Below, piece by piece: positions 1 to 8,239 of a stretch of 18,268 nucleotides of DNA (positions within the stretch are counted from its first letter, which is position 1; every line of letters starts with the position of its first letter). The notes under the pieces are model-generated. The model saw nothing but the letters and a program-made list of their open reading frames with translations. It did not search any database and was not told where the DNA came from. The stretch covers positions 1-18,268 of the forward strand of contig JBFMFH010000036.1 in assembly GCA_040752275.1 (NCBI GenBank), given 5' to 3'. The DNA comes from JBFMFH01 sp040752275 (GTDB lineage: Bacteria > Acidobacteriota > Vicinamibacteria > Vicinamibacterales > JAKQTR01). The translations under genes were made by a program, and so were the position numbers.

Positions 1-240
1 CACATACCGGGAGTATGCTCAGTCGTCGCGCCTTGCCAGCCGGGCGCCGCGCTCCGGGACTTCTGCAAGGCATCACGGTTCCAGGGCACTAGCTGACCCT
101 GCAACCTTTGTCGCCCAAGCAATGCCCCACGCGCAACAACGATCGCGTCCCGAGCGGTTGCGTCACTGCGCTACCGCCCGAGCGCCCAAGGACCTAATGG
201 GTCGGCCGTCAGGCGCCAGACTCGACAGGACACGCGGACC

Positions 241-1872
241 ATGAGCACGCCACCCTCCAGACAGGACGCCAGCCCGATCACCGACACCGAGGGCTATCAG
301 ACACTCCTCGCACGTGCGAAGCGGCAGACGGTAGGCCTGACGCCCGAGCGCCTCGTGGCGCACATCCTGGCCGTCACGAAAGACGGCGACTGGCCGGTGC
401 AGCGCGACGCTCTCGAGGCGGCGTTGAGCAGGTGCGCCTCCGCCCGCGCCGACGAAGTGCAGGTCGTGGGGCGGCCGCCGAAAGGACCGTTGGGGATCTA
501 TGCGACCAGGCGTCGCGGTTCGCGTGCGCGCCCTTACAACACGCTGCTGCGCCAACTGGATCCGCTCAACGGAAGTTGTGAGTGCCCCGACTTCCTGCGC
601 AACTCGCTCGGGCTCTGCAAGCACCTCGTCGCGGTGCTGGAGGATGTGAGAACGCGCCGCCGGGAGGGAGGCGCGGACCAAGCAGCCCCGGCGTTGCTCC
701 CGTGGCGATGGGACCCGATTCGTCCGCTGACCGGCGCCGGCGACTGGCTGGCTCGTGTGCGCTGGGTGAACGGCATGCCGGCCGGCGCCACTCGCCGCTG
801 GCTTCGCCGAGCCGGCGAGAGCGACTGGGTCGTCACGGTGCCCCAGCGGCCGGAGCAGCGCCTGGCGCTCATCGATGCTCTGCGGGAGTCCCTTCGCGGC
901 GGCCAGGCCGAACCGGCGCTGCTGGCGCTGCTGGAACAGGATCGGATACGACTCGAGCGCCACGCCCAAACCTCGGCGCAGGAGAGAGATCTCCGCCGCG
1001 CCTTGCGAACCCTGAAGCAGCCGCTGTATCCCTACCAGACTGACGGCGTCGAACGGTTCCTGACCGAGGGCCGGCTGCTCCTGGCGGATGACATGGGCCT
1101 TGGCAAGACGGCACAGGCGATTGCGGCCTGCCACGCGCTCCATGAAACCGGCCGCGTCAGCCGCGGCCTGCTCGTGGTGCCGGCTGCGCTGAAGCCGCAG
1201 TGGCTGCGCGAATGGCAGCTCTTCACTGACGCGCCCGCGACCGTGGTGGAGGGCGCGCCGGCACAGCGGCGCGCGATCTTCAGAGCCTGCCGTCGCGGGT
1301 TCCTGCTCGGCAACTACGAACAGCTCATCCGCGACCTCGACATCGTCCGCGCATGGCAGCCGGAAATCGTGGTGCTCGACGAAGCCCAGCGCATCAAGAA
1401 CTGGGCTACGAAGACCGCCCTGACGGTGAAGCGCCTCGAGCCTCCGTATCGACTCGTCCTCACGGGTACGCCCATGGAGAACCGGCTCGACGAACTCGCA
1501 TCGATTGTCGAGTGGGTCGACGATCTGGCGCTTGAGCCGAAGTGGCGGCTTGGCGCGTGGCACACCACGCCAACCGACGGTCAGTCCGGCGCCGGAGGCG
1601 CCCGCAATCTCCAGACCCTGCGAACGCGTCTCGCGCCCTGCATGGTCCGGCGCGTTCGCCAGGACGTGCTCTCGCAGCTGCCTTCGCGCACCGATACGCG
1701 AATCCCCATCGAGATGAGCCCGGAACAGATCGATGAGCACGACGCGTTGAACCTGCCCATCGCGCAGATCTACGCCATCGCCCGGCGCCGGCCGCTCCGC
1801 CAGCAGGAGTTCCTCCGGTTGATGACGCTGCTCACCACACAGCGGATCATCGCGGCCGTGCGGAAGGCTTGA
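241..1872 (+). CDS. SWIM zinc-finger SNF2-family ATPase, truncated (no C-terminal helicase domain)
   Basis: A 543-residue protein that reads as the N-terminal half of a SWIM/SNF2 helicase. Visible are a SWIM-type zinc finger (C113-x-C115 ... C126-x-H128), the Walker A motif DDMGLGKT (283-290), the Walker B box DEAQ (380-383) and motif III LTGTPMEN (407-414). SNF2 proteins use ATP hydrolysis to move along duplex DNA, and SWIM domains bind DNA or protein. The protein ends a few residues after LLTTQRII (531-538), where family members continue with a second RecA-like domain of several hundred residues. The next gene starts about 54 bases downstream, so there is no room for that domain in any frame. 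A deletion explains this better than a frameshift. The ribosome site before ATG 241 is weak. The product probably lacks translocase activity, although it could still bind DNA and ATP. Confidence 0.85.
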   Translation: MSTPPSRQDASPITDTEGYQTLLARAKRQTVGLTPERLVAHILAVTKDGDWPVQRDALEAALSRCASARADEVQVVGRPPKGPLGIYATRRRGSRARPYNTLLRQLDPLNGSCECPDFLRNSLGLCKHLVAVLEDVRTRRREGGADQAAPALLPWRWDPIRPLTGAGDWLARVRWVNGMPAGATRRWLRRAGESDWVVTVPQRPEQRLALIDALRESLRGGQAEPALLALLEQDRIRLERHAQTSAQERDLRRALRTLKQPLYPYQTDGVERFLTEGRLLLADDMGLGKTAQAIAACHALHETGRVSRGLLVVPAALKPQWLREWQLFTDAPATVVEGAPAQRRAIFRACRRGFLLGNYEQLIRDLDIVRAWQPEIVVLDEAQRIKNWATKTALTVKRLEPPYRLVLTGTPMENRLDELASIVEWVDDLALEPKWRLGAWHTTPTDGQSGAGGARNLQTLRTRLAPCMVRRVRQDVLSQLPSRTDTRIPIEMSPEQIDEHDALNLPIAQIYAIARRRPLRQQEFLRLMTLLTTQRIIAAVRKA

Positions 1873-1925
1873 ATCCGCAGGCGGATTCGGGTGAAGTTCT
1901 GGCACCGATTGCGCGAGGTCGAAGC

Positions 1926-2492
1926 GTGGCAAAGAAGCGTCGAGCGCACGACGATGAGGCATGGACGAACGCGAAGAAGATCTGCCGGCTCACGGCGCGG
2001 CAGGTTGAGATGGCGCGCGTGCTCGGCATGAATCCGCAGAAGCTCCCCGGTCTCCGGCCGAGCCCGCGGGAGCGCTGGAAGGTCCCGGTCGGCGAGTTCA
2101 TCGAAGAGCGCTACTGGAAGCGGTTCGGCGACCGTCCGCCCGACCATCATCCGCATGGGCCCGAGCCGGGCTCGCGCGGACCGTCGCCCCCGGATCGAGA
2201 CACGGATACGTCGGAACCCACCCGCGATCCGGCCTGGCAGCTAAGCGATCTGACTTGCTACCTCATCAATCTCGCCGACGATCTGCAGAAGTGGCTCGCC
2301 CACGGGTCGATCGATCCGGCGGTGCTGCCACAGGTACGTGACGAGTTGGCGGCGGTCATGGCTGCGCTCGACACGCGAGCGCCGATCTCGCCGTTTCCGG
2401 CGATTCCGCTTCCGCCCCGTCCAGCGCGGGTTTCTCCTTCCCGGCGAGGCTATCGGGAACGCGCCATCGACGATGATGAGATCCCCTTCTGA
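1926..2492 (+). CDS. Conserved hypothetical protein downstream of SNF2 gene
   Basis: A 188-residue protein from GTG 1926, preceded by GAGG at 1915-1918 with 7-base spacing. An in-frame TTG at 1869 overlaps the SNF2 stop (TTGA) but has no well-spaced ribosome site. The N-terminal half, with KKICRL, VEMARVLGMNP, the segment around RWKVPVGEFIEE and YWKRFGD, matches a pattern I remember from uncharacterised bacterial proteins whose members share an AK-x-CxL ... RWK.PV ... Y.KRFG signature. The middle is Pro/Asp-rich and probably disordered. A helical segment follows (LTCYLINLADDLQKWL), and the tail ends in an acidic DDDEIPF. No catalytic motif or membrane segment is visible. Its position suggests a functional link with the SNF2 ATPase. 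I do not know its function. Confidence 0.75.
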   Translation: MAKKRRAHDDEAWTNAKKICRLTARQVEMARVLGMNPQKLPGLRPSPRERWKVPVGEFIEERYWKRFGDRPPDHHPHGPEPGSRGPSPPDRDTDTSEPTRDPAWQLSDLTCYLINLADDLQKWLAHGSIDPAVLPQVRDELAAVMAALDTRAPISPFPAIPLPPRPARVSPSRRGYRERAIDDDEIPF

Positions 2493-2499
2493 TGATTGA

Positions 2500-2574
2500 T
2501 CACGACGCGTTCGGCATCAGCAGCGGAATGGCATGTGCGGAGACCAGCGGGCCTGTGTCGATGAGATGGATCAT
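2500..2574 (-). pseudogene. PIN-domain (VapC-like) 5' remnant
   Basis: A minus-strand ATG at 2574, just behind AAGGG, begins MIHLIDTGPLVSA and stops after 24 codons. The hydrophobic strand plus DTGPLV is the typical N-terminus of PIN ribonucleases, whose first catalytic Asp sits in this motif. The remaining roughly 100 residues and three other acidic residues are absent in all frames. No antitoxin is visible beside it. This could be chance, because the match is only about 13 residues. The rest of the gap (2493-2739) holds nothing else I can support. Confidence 0.35.
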
Positions 2575-2739
2575 CCCTTGTGCCTGCGGCGCCGAGCGGC
2601 GCAGGCACGGCGACGTCGGCCGCGCCGAGATGCGTCTCCCAGGGCGATTGGCCCGGCAACCTCCGCTACAGGCGCAATGGTCGCGCCGCACGATCAGCGG
2701 ACGAGGCGCCGCGGTGCCCCGGGCCGGGGCAGTTCTTTC

Positions 2740-3183
2740 CTACTGCGGCCGGTTGATGGCGACGATCCGGATCGCATCGGGCCGGCCAGCCTGCGGCTTG
2801 CAGCACAAGCGGCCTGCGTCGATGTGTACGCCCTGATCGTCAACCGTCAGCGTCTCGATGCGCGCCTCGGCGATGGCCTTCTTCAGGGCCGGCGTGAACA
2901 CCCGCGAGTACCGGGCGATCAGATCGGACTGGTTCCGCAGCACCAGGTGTTCGCCGTCGGCCCAGACCTCGATGGGATAGGTCAGCAGCGTGGCAACCTT
3001 GTACCGGTTGTCGACGGCCACAGACGTCTGCAGCGTCCTGAGGAACGCCGAGACGTGTTCGGCCTCGGTGCCCGCCACCTGGAACGCCCGGGTGCCGGGT
3101 GTCTGCGCCGCCGCCGGCGCCGGCAGCACACACCAGCAGACGACGAGGGCGACGAGCGCGGAGAGGATGAGACTCGTACGCAT
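2740..3183 (-). CDS. Secreted NTF2-like (SnoaL-type) hypothetical protein
   Basis: A 147-residue protein from ATG 3183, with GAGG about 6 bases upstream on the minus strand. An N-terminal signal peptide (positive MRT, hydrophobic residues 4-20, cleavage near PAAAQ at 23-27) points to export. The mature part has an early helix with FLRTLQTSVAVDNRYKVA, then a strand TYPIEVW, a loop, LIARYSRVFTPALKKAI and a terminal strand AIRIVAIN. This order of long helix, short helix and curved strands resembles the NTF2/SnoaL fold used as a small-ligand pocket. No catalytic residues can be assigned. An adjacent Cys pair (CC) lies near residues 126-127. It is divergent from the EVE remnant, with both 5' regions in 3184-3362. 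The longer in-frame extension beyond 3183 has no signal-like start and was not used. Fold assignment is inference. Confidence 0.7.
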   Translation of the reverse strand: MRTSLILSALVALVVCWCVLPAPAAAQTPGTRAFQVAGTEAEHVSAFLRTLQTSVAVDNRYKVATLLTYPIEVWADGEHLVLRNQSDLIARYSRVFTPALKKAIAEARIETLTVDDQGVHIDAGRLCCKPQAGRPDAIRIVAINRPQ

Positions 3184-3331
3184 AAGAACCTCGCAACGTG
3201 AAGGGAAGGAACCGTCAGGCGGGGGCGACCGGACGTCATGAACAGGATAGCGCGAGGGCATCCACCGGGACCCGGAGATCCGTCGGACGGGCCGTGCCGC
3301 GTGGCGAAGTGGCGTGAGCAGCCCTGTACGG

Positions 3332-3355
3332 TACAATGAGCATCTCCCTACGAGG
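3332..3355 (+). promoter_or_regulatory. Candidate -10 box (TACAAT) and ribosome site before the EVE remnant
   Basis: TACAAT at 3332-3337 fits a sigma-70 -10 hexamer, and GAGG at 3352-3355 lies 7 bases before ATG 3363. No good -35 element is seen at 16-18 bases, so only the -10 and the ribosome site are supported. Intact 5' signals before a truncated gene suggest that the loss at its 3' end is recent. Confidence 0.35.
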
Positions 3356-3362
3356 TCTGTCG

Positions 3363-3566
3363 ATGAACTGGCTGGTGAAGGAAGAACCGTCCACATACAG
3401 CTTCGCCGCCCTCCAGCGGGACACACAGACGTCGTGGTCCGGCGTCAGGAACCCTCTGGCTCAGAAGCACCTGAAGTCGATGAAGAAGGGCGATCGGGTC
3501 CTGGATCCCGGGTTTCTCGCACGAATCACACGTTCGTCACACACCTGCCACAACATTCCGGTCTGA
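3363..3566 (+). pseudogene. EVE-domain protein, 3'-truncated
   Basis: ATG 3363 opens a 67-residue frame. Its first 47 residues are a clear EVE-domain start: NWLVKEEPSTYSF, then WSGVRNPLAQKHL, then MKKGDRVL. EVE domains (about 130-150 residues, YTH/PUA-like fold) bind modified bases in DNA or RNA. Family members continue with an FYH-type strand and the rest of the pocket. Here the similarity stops abruptly near base 3504 and the frame runs 20 more unrelated residues to a stop. I find no continuation in the other frames before the next gene. The product cannot form a full EVE fold. The breakpoint carries GGATCCCGGG (3503-3512), which may be chance. Confidence 0.75.
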
Positions 3567-3576
3567 GTCCTTCGTA

Positions 3577-3590
3577 GGCACGAACGTGCC
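3577..3590. other. Short inverted repeat before the alpha-galactosidase gene
   Basis: GGCAC-GAAC-GTGCC is a perfect short hairpin between the EVE remnant stop and the ribosome site at 3613. It has no T-run, so a leader structure or protein site is as likely as a terminator. Confidence 0.25.
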
Positions 3591-3625
3591 GAACCCCTGG
3601 CCAGCGCCTGCCAGGAGGGCCAACG

Positions 3626-5782
3626 GTGCGCCTACTCGCGGGAATGACTGTCGCGGTGATTCTGCTCGCGACGGCAGACGGAGTGCAAGCTCAGACAGCG
3701 CCCCCTGTCTCCGAGAATCGCGCGTTCGTTGAAACACGCTCTGGTGACCGCTCGTGGGTCATTGGCAACGGGCTGGTCGCCCTGACGGTCGGCATCGATC
3801 GCCTGGGACAGATGGAGGTCACGGGCCTGACCAACCCGGCGTCGGGCCACGATTGGGTGCGCCAGGCCGCGGCGGGTGTCAAGCCTGCGCCGAGAGTGCC
3901 GCAGACCTCCATCCTTGCCGGCCTTCGATATACGCGTTCGACCACCGCGTCCTTCGACGGTGGCGTCCGCCTCGACCTGGTGTTCGACGACGAGGCGCGG
4001 GGCCTGCGGCTCACACGTCAGCTCCGCGTCTATGCCGGCGTGCCCGTCGTCGAGTCGTCATCCGTCCTCGAAGACGTCGGCGCCCGCGCGGTGGACGTCC
4101 CGGCTCTGGAGACGTGGTCCATGACCGCATCTCCGGGCACACTCACGTGGATTGCCGGGTTCACGCCGCGGGATGCCGCTCGCGAACCGTTCTCGGTCGT
4201 TCGCGAGGAGATTGGGGGCGTCCCCATCACAATCGAATCCTCGGGACGATCATCGGGAGAAGCTCTTCCCTGGTTCTGCCTCGAGTCGGGCGCCGAACGC
4301 CTCGTGGGCGGTCTCTTGTGGTCGGGACCCTGGACCCTGCAGCTCACCCCGGGCGCCAGCGGTGTGCAACTGAGCGTCGGGGCCAGCCGCATGGCTACCG
4401 CACTCGAACCCGGCTCGCGCCTTGAGACCCCTCGAGGCATCATTGGCGTGGCGAGCACCGACGGGCGGAGTGCGGCCGACACGATCCGGCAGTACGTCGA
4501 GCTCGTCTTGCGCGGGGGACAGGCACTGAGGCCCCTCGTCACGTACAACACCTGGTTCGTGTACGGCGCCGACATCGACGAGGCTGCCATGCGAACCGAG
4601 ATCGATCGCGCGGCCCGGGTGGGAGCCGAGGTCTTCGTTGTCGACGCAGGGTGGTACCTTGGCGCCGGCGCGGGGGGGCGGTGGGACTTCGCCTCCGGTC
4701 TCGGCAACCTCACGGCCGATCCCGAGAAGTTCCCCTCCGGGCTGCGCGCCTTGGCCGACTATGCCCACGCTCGCAGGCTTCTGTTCGGGATCTGGGTCGA
4801 GCCGGAACGCATCTCGCTGGAGGTGAGCGCTCGGCTGGGGATTCCGGCATCGTGGCTGGCAACAGAAGCCGGGCGCTACGATCCGGGCCAGCCCGCCTCC
4901 AATCAGACCCACGCGCAAGTCTGCCTGGGCGCCCAAGCGGCTCGAGACTGGCTGGTTGGGCGACTGTCCGAACTCCTCGACAAGACCCAGGCCGACTACT
5001 TGAAGTGGGACAACAACATCTGGGTCACCTGCACGCGCACCGACCATGGCCATGGGGCGGCGAATGGTCCGTTCGTGCACGTGCAGGGTCTCTATGACGT
5101 CCTCTCCCGGCTCCGGGCGCGCTACCCGAACCTGCTCATCGAGAATTGCTCCGGCGGCGGCAACCGGCTCGACCTGGGCATGCTTGCCTACACGGATGTC
5201 GCCTGGATGGACGACCGCACGTCGCCCTCCATTCGTGTCCGCCACAACCTGGAGGGTCTCAGCGCAGCACTGCCCGCCTCGTACCTCCTGTCGTTCGTCA
5301 TGGGCGAGGACGGAGAGTTCGATCCGGCCCTCTGGGTGCGCAGCCGCATGCCGGGCGTGCTCGGCCTGGGCGACGGCAGCACTGCAGCCCTGGAGGAGGT
5401 GACGGCCGGAATTTCGGATTACAAGAAACTCCGGGACTTCCTGCTCTCTCCGGCCACGTATCTGCTGACGCCCCAGGTCAGCGGGCTAACGCCCTCGGCG
5501 GCGTGGGACGTTCTGGAACAGCACTCTGCGGAATCGGGCAACGCGGTCCTCTATGCCTTCCAGACCCTCGCCGGCATCGACCACGCCATCGTGTACCCGG
5601 TGGGTCTCGTCAGCGACGCTCTGTACGATGTCGAGTCGCTCGACGGCCAGATCGTCGGGCACGCCACAGGTGAGGACCTGATGGTGCTGGGCATCGGCTT
5701 CAGCCGGGCGCCGGAGTCCGGGGCACAAGTCGTGTTGCTGCGACGTGTCGGCGAGGCCCCCGGGGCCTCCGGCGTCAAGTGA
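3626..5782 (+). CDS. Secreted GH36-family alpha-galactosidase-like glycoside hydrolase
   Basis: A 718-residue protein from GTG 3626, with AGGAGGG at 3613-3619 and 6-base spacing. A signal peptide (residues 1-22, cleavage near VQAQT) exports it. Residues about 30-290 form the N-terminal beta-sandwich of GH36, 300-600 the (beta/alpha)8 barrel and the remainder a C-terminal beta domain. Barrel markers are FVVDAGWY (337-344), FGIWVEPE (387-394), YLKWDNN (458-464) with presumed nucleophile D462, ENCSGGGNR (506-514), and WMDD (527-530) where D530 aligns with the usual acid/base. The family cleaves terminal alpha-galactosides, such as raffinose-type sugars or galactomannan branches, with retention. 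Some GH36 members act on alpha-GalNAc or transfer sugars, so the exact substrate is open. It is convergent with glgB. No transporter or other sugar gene sits beside it, so it is probably a stand-alone scavenging enzyme. Confidence 0.9.
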   Translation: MRLLAGMTVAVILLATADGVQAQTAPPVSENRAFVETRSGDRSWVIGNGLVALTVGIDRLGQMEVTGLTNPASGHDWVRQAAAGVKPAPRVPQTSILAGLRYTRSTTASFDGGVRLDLVFDDEARGLRLTRQLRVYAGVPVVESSSVLEDVGARAVDVPALETWSMTASPGTLTWIAGFTPRDAAREPFSVVREEIGGVPITIESSGRSSGEALPWFCLESGAERLVGGLLWSGPWTLQLTPGASGVQLSVGASRMATALEPGSRLETPRGIIGVASTDGRSAADTIRQYVELVLRGGQALRPLVTYNTWFVYGADIDEAAMRTEIDRAARVGAEVFVVDAGWYLGAGAGGRWDFASGLGNLTADPEKFPSGLRALADYAHARRLLFGIWVEPERISLEVSARLGIPASWLATEAGRYDPGQPASNQTHAQVCLGAQAARDWLVGRLSELLDKTQADYLKWDNNIWVTCTRTDHGHGAANGPFVHVQGLYDVLSRLRARYPNLLIENCSGGGNRLDLGMLAYTDVAWMDDRTSPSIRVRHNLEGLSAALPASYLLSFVMGEDGEFDPALWVRSRMPGVLGLGDGSTAALEEVTAGISDYKKLRDFLLSPATYLLTPQVSGLTPSAAWDVLEQHSAESGNAVLYAFQTLAGIDHAIVYPVGLVSDALYDVESLDGQIVGHATGEDLMVLGIGFSRAPESGAQVVLLRRVGEAPGASGVK

Positions 5783-5828
5783 TGGGCGGGTCAGGCCGCG
5801 CCCATTCTCCTCGCGCGCTCAGCGCGAG
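5782..5828. terminator. Paired hairpins between convergent genes
   Basis: Two perfect 7-bp stems lie between the convergent stops. The first is ATGGGCG (5782-5788) with CGCCCAT (5799-5805). The second is CTCGCGC (5810-5816) with GCGCGAG (5822-5828), which overlaps the glgB stop codon. Neither is followed by a T-run. The placement suits a bidirectional transcription stop, but this is inference. Confidence 0.45.
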
Positions 5829-8065
5829 CGGTCCCCGGCGCCGACCGCCTGGAGAGCGGCACCTGGCTTGAGCACCAGACACGCGAGCGGCGGGACCGTC
5901 AGCACCAGCGCGTACGGGTGATTGTGCGACGGGACGTCGACCGACGCCACCTCGCCGCCATTCCCGGCGTTCGACCCGCCGTAGACGGCCGCGTCGGTGT
6001 TGATCACCTCTCGGTACCGCCCGCCGGCGGGTACGCCGATCCTGTACGCGTGGCGCACGACGGGCGTGAAGTTCACGACGAAGACCGTGAAGTCCGAGCG
6101 GTCCCTCGCATAGCGGATGAATGACACCACCGAGTTCTCATGGTCGTTGCAGTCGATCCAGGCGAAGCCCTCGGGTGTGAAGTCCACCTGGTGCAACGAG
6201 GCCTCCGACCGGTACATGCGGTTGAGATCCCCGACGAGGCGCCGGAGTCCGGCGTGCTCGGGGTACTGCAGCAGGCCCCAGTCGAGCTCGGCGTCGTGGT
6301 TCCACTCGCGGCTCTGGCCGAATTCGCCGCCCATGAACAGGAGCTTCTTGCCCGGGTGGCCGAACATGTAGCCATAGAGCGCGCGCAGATTGGCGAACTT
6401 CTGCCACCGGTCGCCGGGCATCTTGTTGATCATCGACGCCTTCCCGTACACCACCTCGTCGTGCGAGAACGGGAGCACGAAGTTCTCGGTGAAGGCGTAC
6501 AGCATGGAGAAGGTGATGTCGTTGTGCTCCCACTTCCGGAACACGGGATCCTTCGACATGTACCGGAGCATGTCGTGCATCCATCCCATGTTCCACTTGA
6601 AGGTGAAGCCCAGCCCGCCCGTGTACACGGGCCGGCTCACGGCCGGCCAGGCCGTCGACTCCTCGGCGAGCGTCACCGCGCCGGGAAACCGATCGTGCAC
6701 CAGTATGTTGAGCTGCCGCAGCAGCTCGATGGCCTCGAGGTTCTCGCGCCCGCCGTATCTGTTGGGAACCCACTGCCCGTCCTTGCGCGAGTAGTCGAGA
6801 TAGAGCATCGAAGCCACGGCATCCACGCGCAGTCCATCGACGTGGAACTCGTCCAGCCAGTAGAGCGCGTTGCCGAGCAGGAAGTTGCGGACTTCGTGGC
6901 GGCTGTAGTTGAAGATGTGCGTGCCCCAGTCCTGGTGCTCGCCCAGCCTGGGATCCTCGTGTTCGAACAGCGCGGTGCCGTCGAAGCGCACGAGACCGTA
7001 GGAGTCTTTCGGAAAGTGCCCCGGCACCCAGTCGAGCAGCACGCCGATGCCGGCTCGATGGCACTCGTCGACGAAGTGCTTGAAGTCTTCGGGTGGGCCG
7101 AAGCGGCTCGTGGGCGCGAAGAACCCGGTCACCTGGTAGCCCCACGACCCCGAGAAGGGATGCTCCATCACGGGCAGCAGTTCGATGTGGGTGAACCCCA
7201 TCTCGGCGACATACGGGACCAGCTGCTCGCCCAACTCCCGGTAGGTGAGGAACCGGTTGCGCTCGCCCCGGCGCCACGACCCGAGATGGACCTCGTAGGC
7301 CGACAGAGGCCGGTCCAGCAGATGTCCGTTGCGGGCCCGGCCCGACATCCAGTCGCCGTCGCGCCAGCCGTACGACGACGAGTCCCAGACGATCGAGGCG
7401 GAGCGCGGCGGAACCTCGAATCGCCGCGCGAACGGATCTGCCTTCAGCACGATGGCGCCGCCTCGCGCGCGGACCTCGAACTTGTACTTCTCGCCGTGCC
7501 GCAGGCCCGGGATGAACAGCTCCCACACGCCGGATGGCACGAGCTGCCGCATGGCGTGCACGCGGCCGTCCCAGCCGTTGAAATCGCCGACCACGCTGAC
7601 GCGGCCAGCATTGGGAGCCCACACGGCGAAGTGCAGTCCGGTGGCCGAACCAATCTGCCGGACGTGCGCGCCCAGCTTCTCGAAGATCCGGTGGTGCGAG
7701 CCCTCGCCGAACAGGTGCAGGTCGAAACCGGTCAGGACGGCGCCGTAGCGGTAGGGATCGTCGATCTCCTGCTCGAGCCCGCTGGCCCAGGAGACCTGGA
7801 GACGGTAGTCGGGCGGTGGATCCTCGGCAGCCGCCGCGCCAACGTGCGCCACGAAGACGCCCGGCTGCGGCGCGCGGGTCATGGGAACGCTGATTGTGTC
7901 CGCCACGAGCCGCACCGACAGGCGCGCCGCGGCAGGCAGGAACACCCGGATCACCCAGAGGCTCTCACCGTCCACGGTCTCTCGGTGGGGTCCGAGCACC
8001 GCGAACGGATCGCCGTGGCGGCCGTGCGCCAGGGCCTCGAGCGCGGCGTCAACGGGCTGGATCAT
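5819..8065 (-). CDS. glgB: 1,4-alpha-glucan (glycogen) branching enzyme
   Basis: A 748-residue protein from ATG 8065, with GGGAGG upstream. A TTG at 8095 would add 10 residues but is less well placed. It makes alpha-1,6 branches in glycogen by cutting an alpha-1,4 chain and transferring it, in the cytoplasm. The N-terminus has the GlgB N1 module (HGDPFAVLGPH) and then a CBM48 module (FAVWAPNA, VVGDFNGWDG). The GH13 barrel follows, with GSWGYQVTGFFAP, GLRVDAVASMLY, TLAEESTAWP and LPFSHDEVVYGK. In this numbering the catalytic triad is D415 (nucleophile), E468 (acid/base) and D535, close to E. coli D405/E458/D526. The length is typical for the two-N-domain type. No other glycogen gene is adjacent. 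A phzF-like gene on the same strand lies upstream across a heptamer repeat array. Confidence 0.97.
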   Translation of the reverse strand: MIQPVDAALEALAHGRHGDPFAVLGPHRETVDGESLWVIRVFLPAAARLSVRLVADTISVPMTRAPQPGVFVAHVGAAAAEDPPPDYRLQVSWASGLEQEIDDPYRYGAVLTGFDLHLFGEGSHHRIFEKLGAHVRQIGSATGLHFAVWAPNAGRVSVVGDFNGWDGRVHAMRQLVPSGVWELFIPGLRHGEKYKFEVRARGGAIVLKADPFARRFEVPPRSASIVWDSSSYGWRDGDWMSGRARNGHLLDRPLSAYEVHLGSWRRGERNRFLTYRELGEQLVPYVAEMGFTHIELLPVMEHPFSGSWGYQVTGFFAPTSRFGPPEDFKHFVDECHRAGIGVLLDWVPGHFPKDSYGLVRFDGTALFEHEDPRLGEHQDWGTHIFNYSRHEVRNFLLGNALYWLDEFHVDGLRVDAVASMLYLDYSRKDGQWVPNRYGGRENLEAIELLRQLNILVHDRFPGAVTLAEESTAWPAVSRPVYTGGLGFTFKWNMGWMHDMLRYMSKDPVFRKWEHNDITFSMLYAFTENFVLPFSHDEVVYGKASMINKMPGDRWQKFANLRALYGYMFGHPGKKLLFMGGEFGQSREWNHDAELDWGLLQYPEHAGLRRLVGDLNRMYRSEASLHQVDFTPEGFAWIDCNDHENSVVSFIRYARDRSDFTVFVVNFTPVVRHAYRIGVPAGGRYREVINTDAAVYGGSNAGNGGEVASVDVPSHNHPYALVLTVPPLACLVLKPGAALQAVGAGDRSR

Positions 8066-8172
8066 CCTGGACCCCGCCTCCCGCGCGACAGCCAAACCTC
8101 ACGCTCGCAGTCCCCCTCGCGCGTAACGGCAAGACACACCTTCCCGGGATTTCGTGACGCAAGGCGTGGGGA

Positions 8173-8235
8173 CTGTCTTCTGTCTCCTGCCTTCCGTCTT
8201 CCCGAATCCCAAACCCCGAATCCCGAATCCCGGCA
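8173..8235. repeat. Composite heptanucleotide tandem array (9 units, two families in phase)
   Basis: Nine consecutive 7-base units run without a phase slip. Four belong to a CTGTCTT-like family (8173-8200: CTGTCTT, CTGTCTC, CTGCCTT, CCGTCTT). Five belong to a CCCGAAT-like family (8201-8235: CCCGAAT, CCCAAAC, CCCGAAT, CCCGAAT, CCCGGCA). The array ends 4 bases before the phzF-like stop codon, in the gap before glgB. It resembles the short tandemly repeated repetitive (STRR) heptamers described in cyanobacteria in form, not in sequence. Confidence 0.85.
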
Positions 8236-8239
8236 AGCG

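Noticed and set aside
1..240. An open frame of about 80 codons that reaches the SNF2 start with an ATGA overlap
   Set aside because: The translation is Arg/Ala/Ser-rich without hydrophobic core or motif, so I do not call a partial gene. No other feature is visible here.
163..1962. A 599-codon minus-strand open frame opposite the SNF2 gene
   Set aside because: It is a shadow of the SNF2 frame. The plus strand carries ordered helicase motifs and the minus product has none.
2533..3201. A 222-codon plus-strand open frame opposite the NTF2-like gene
   Set aside because: It is Arg-rich with no fold pattern. The minus strand has a signal peptide, a ribosome site and a protein-like composition.
3503..3512. 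GGATCCCGGG at the EVE breakpoint, resembling joined BamHI and SmaI sites of a cloning vector
   Set aside because: No vector sequence flanks it and such a 10-mer is not rare in high-GC DNA. It is noted only as the break position.
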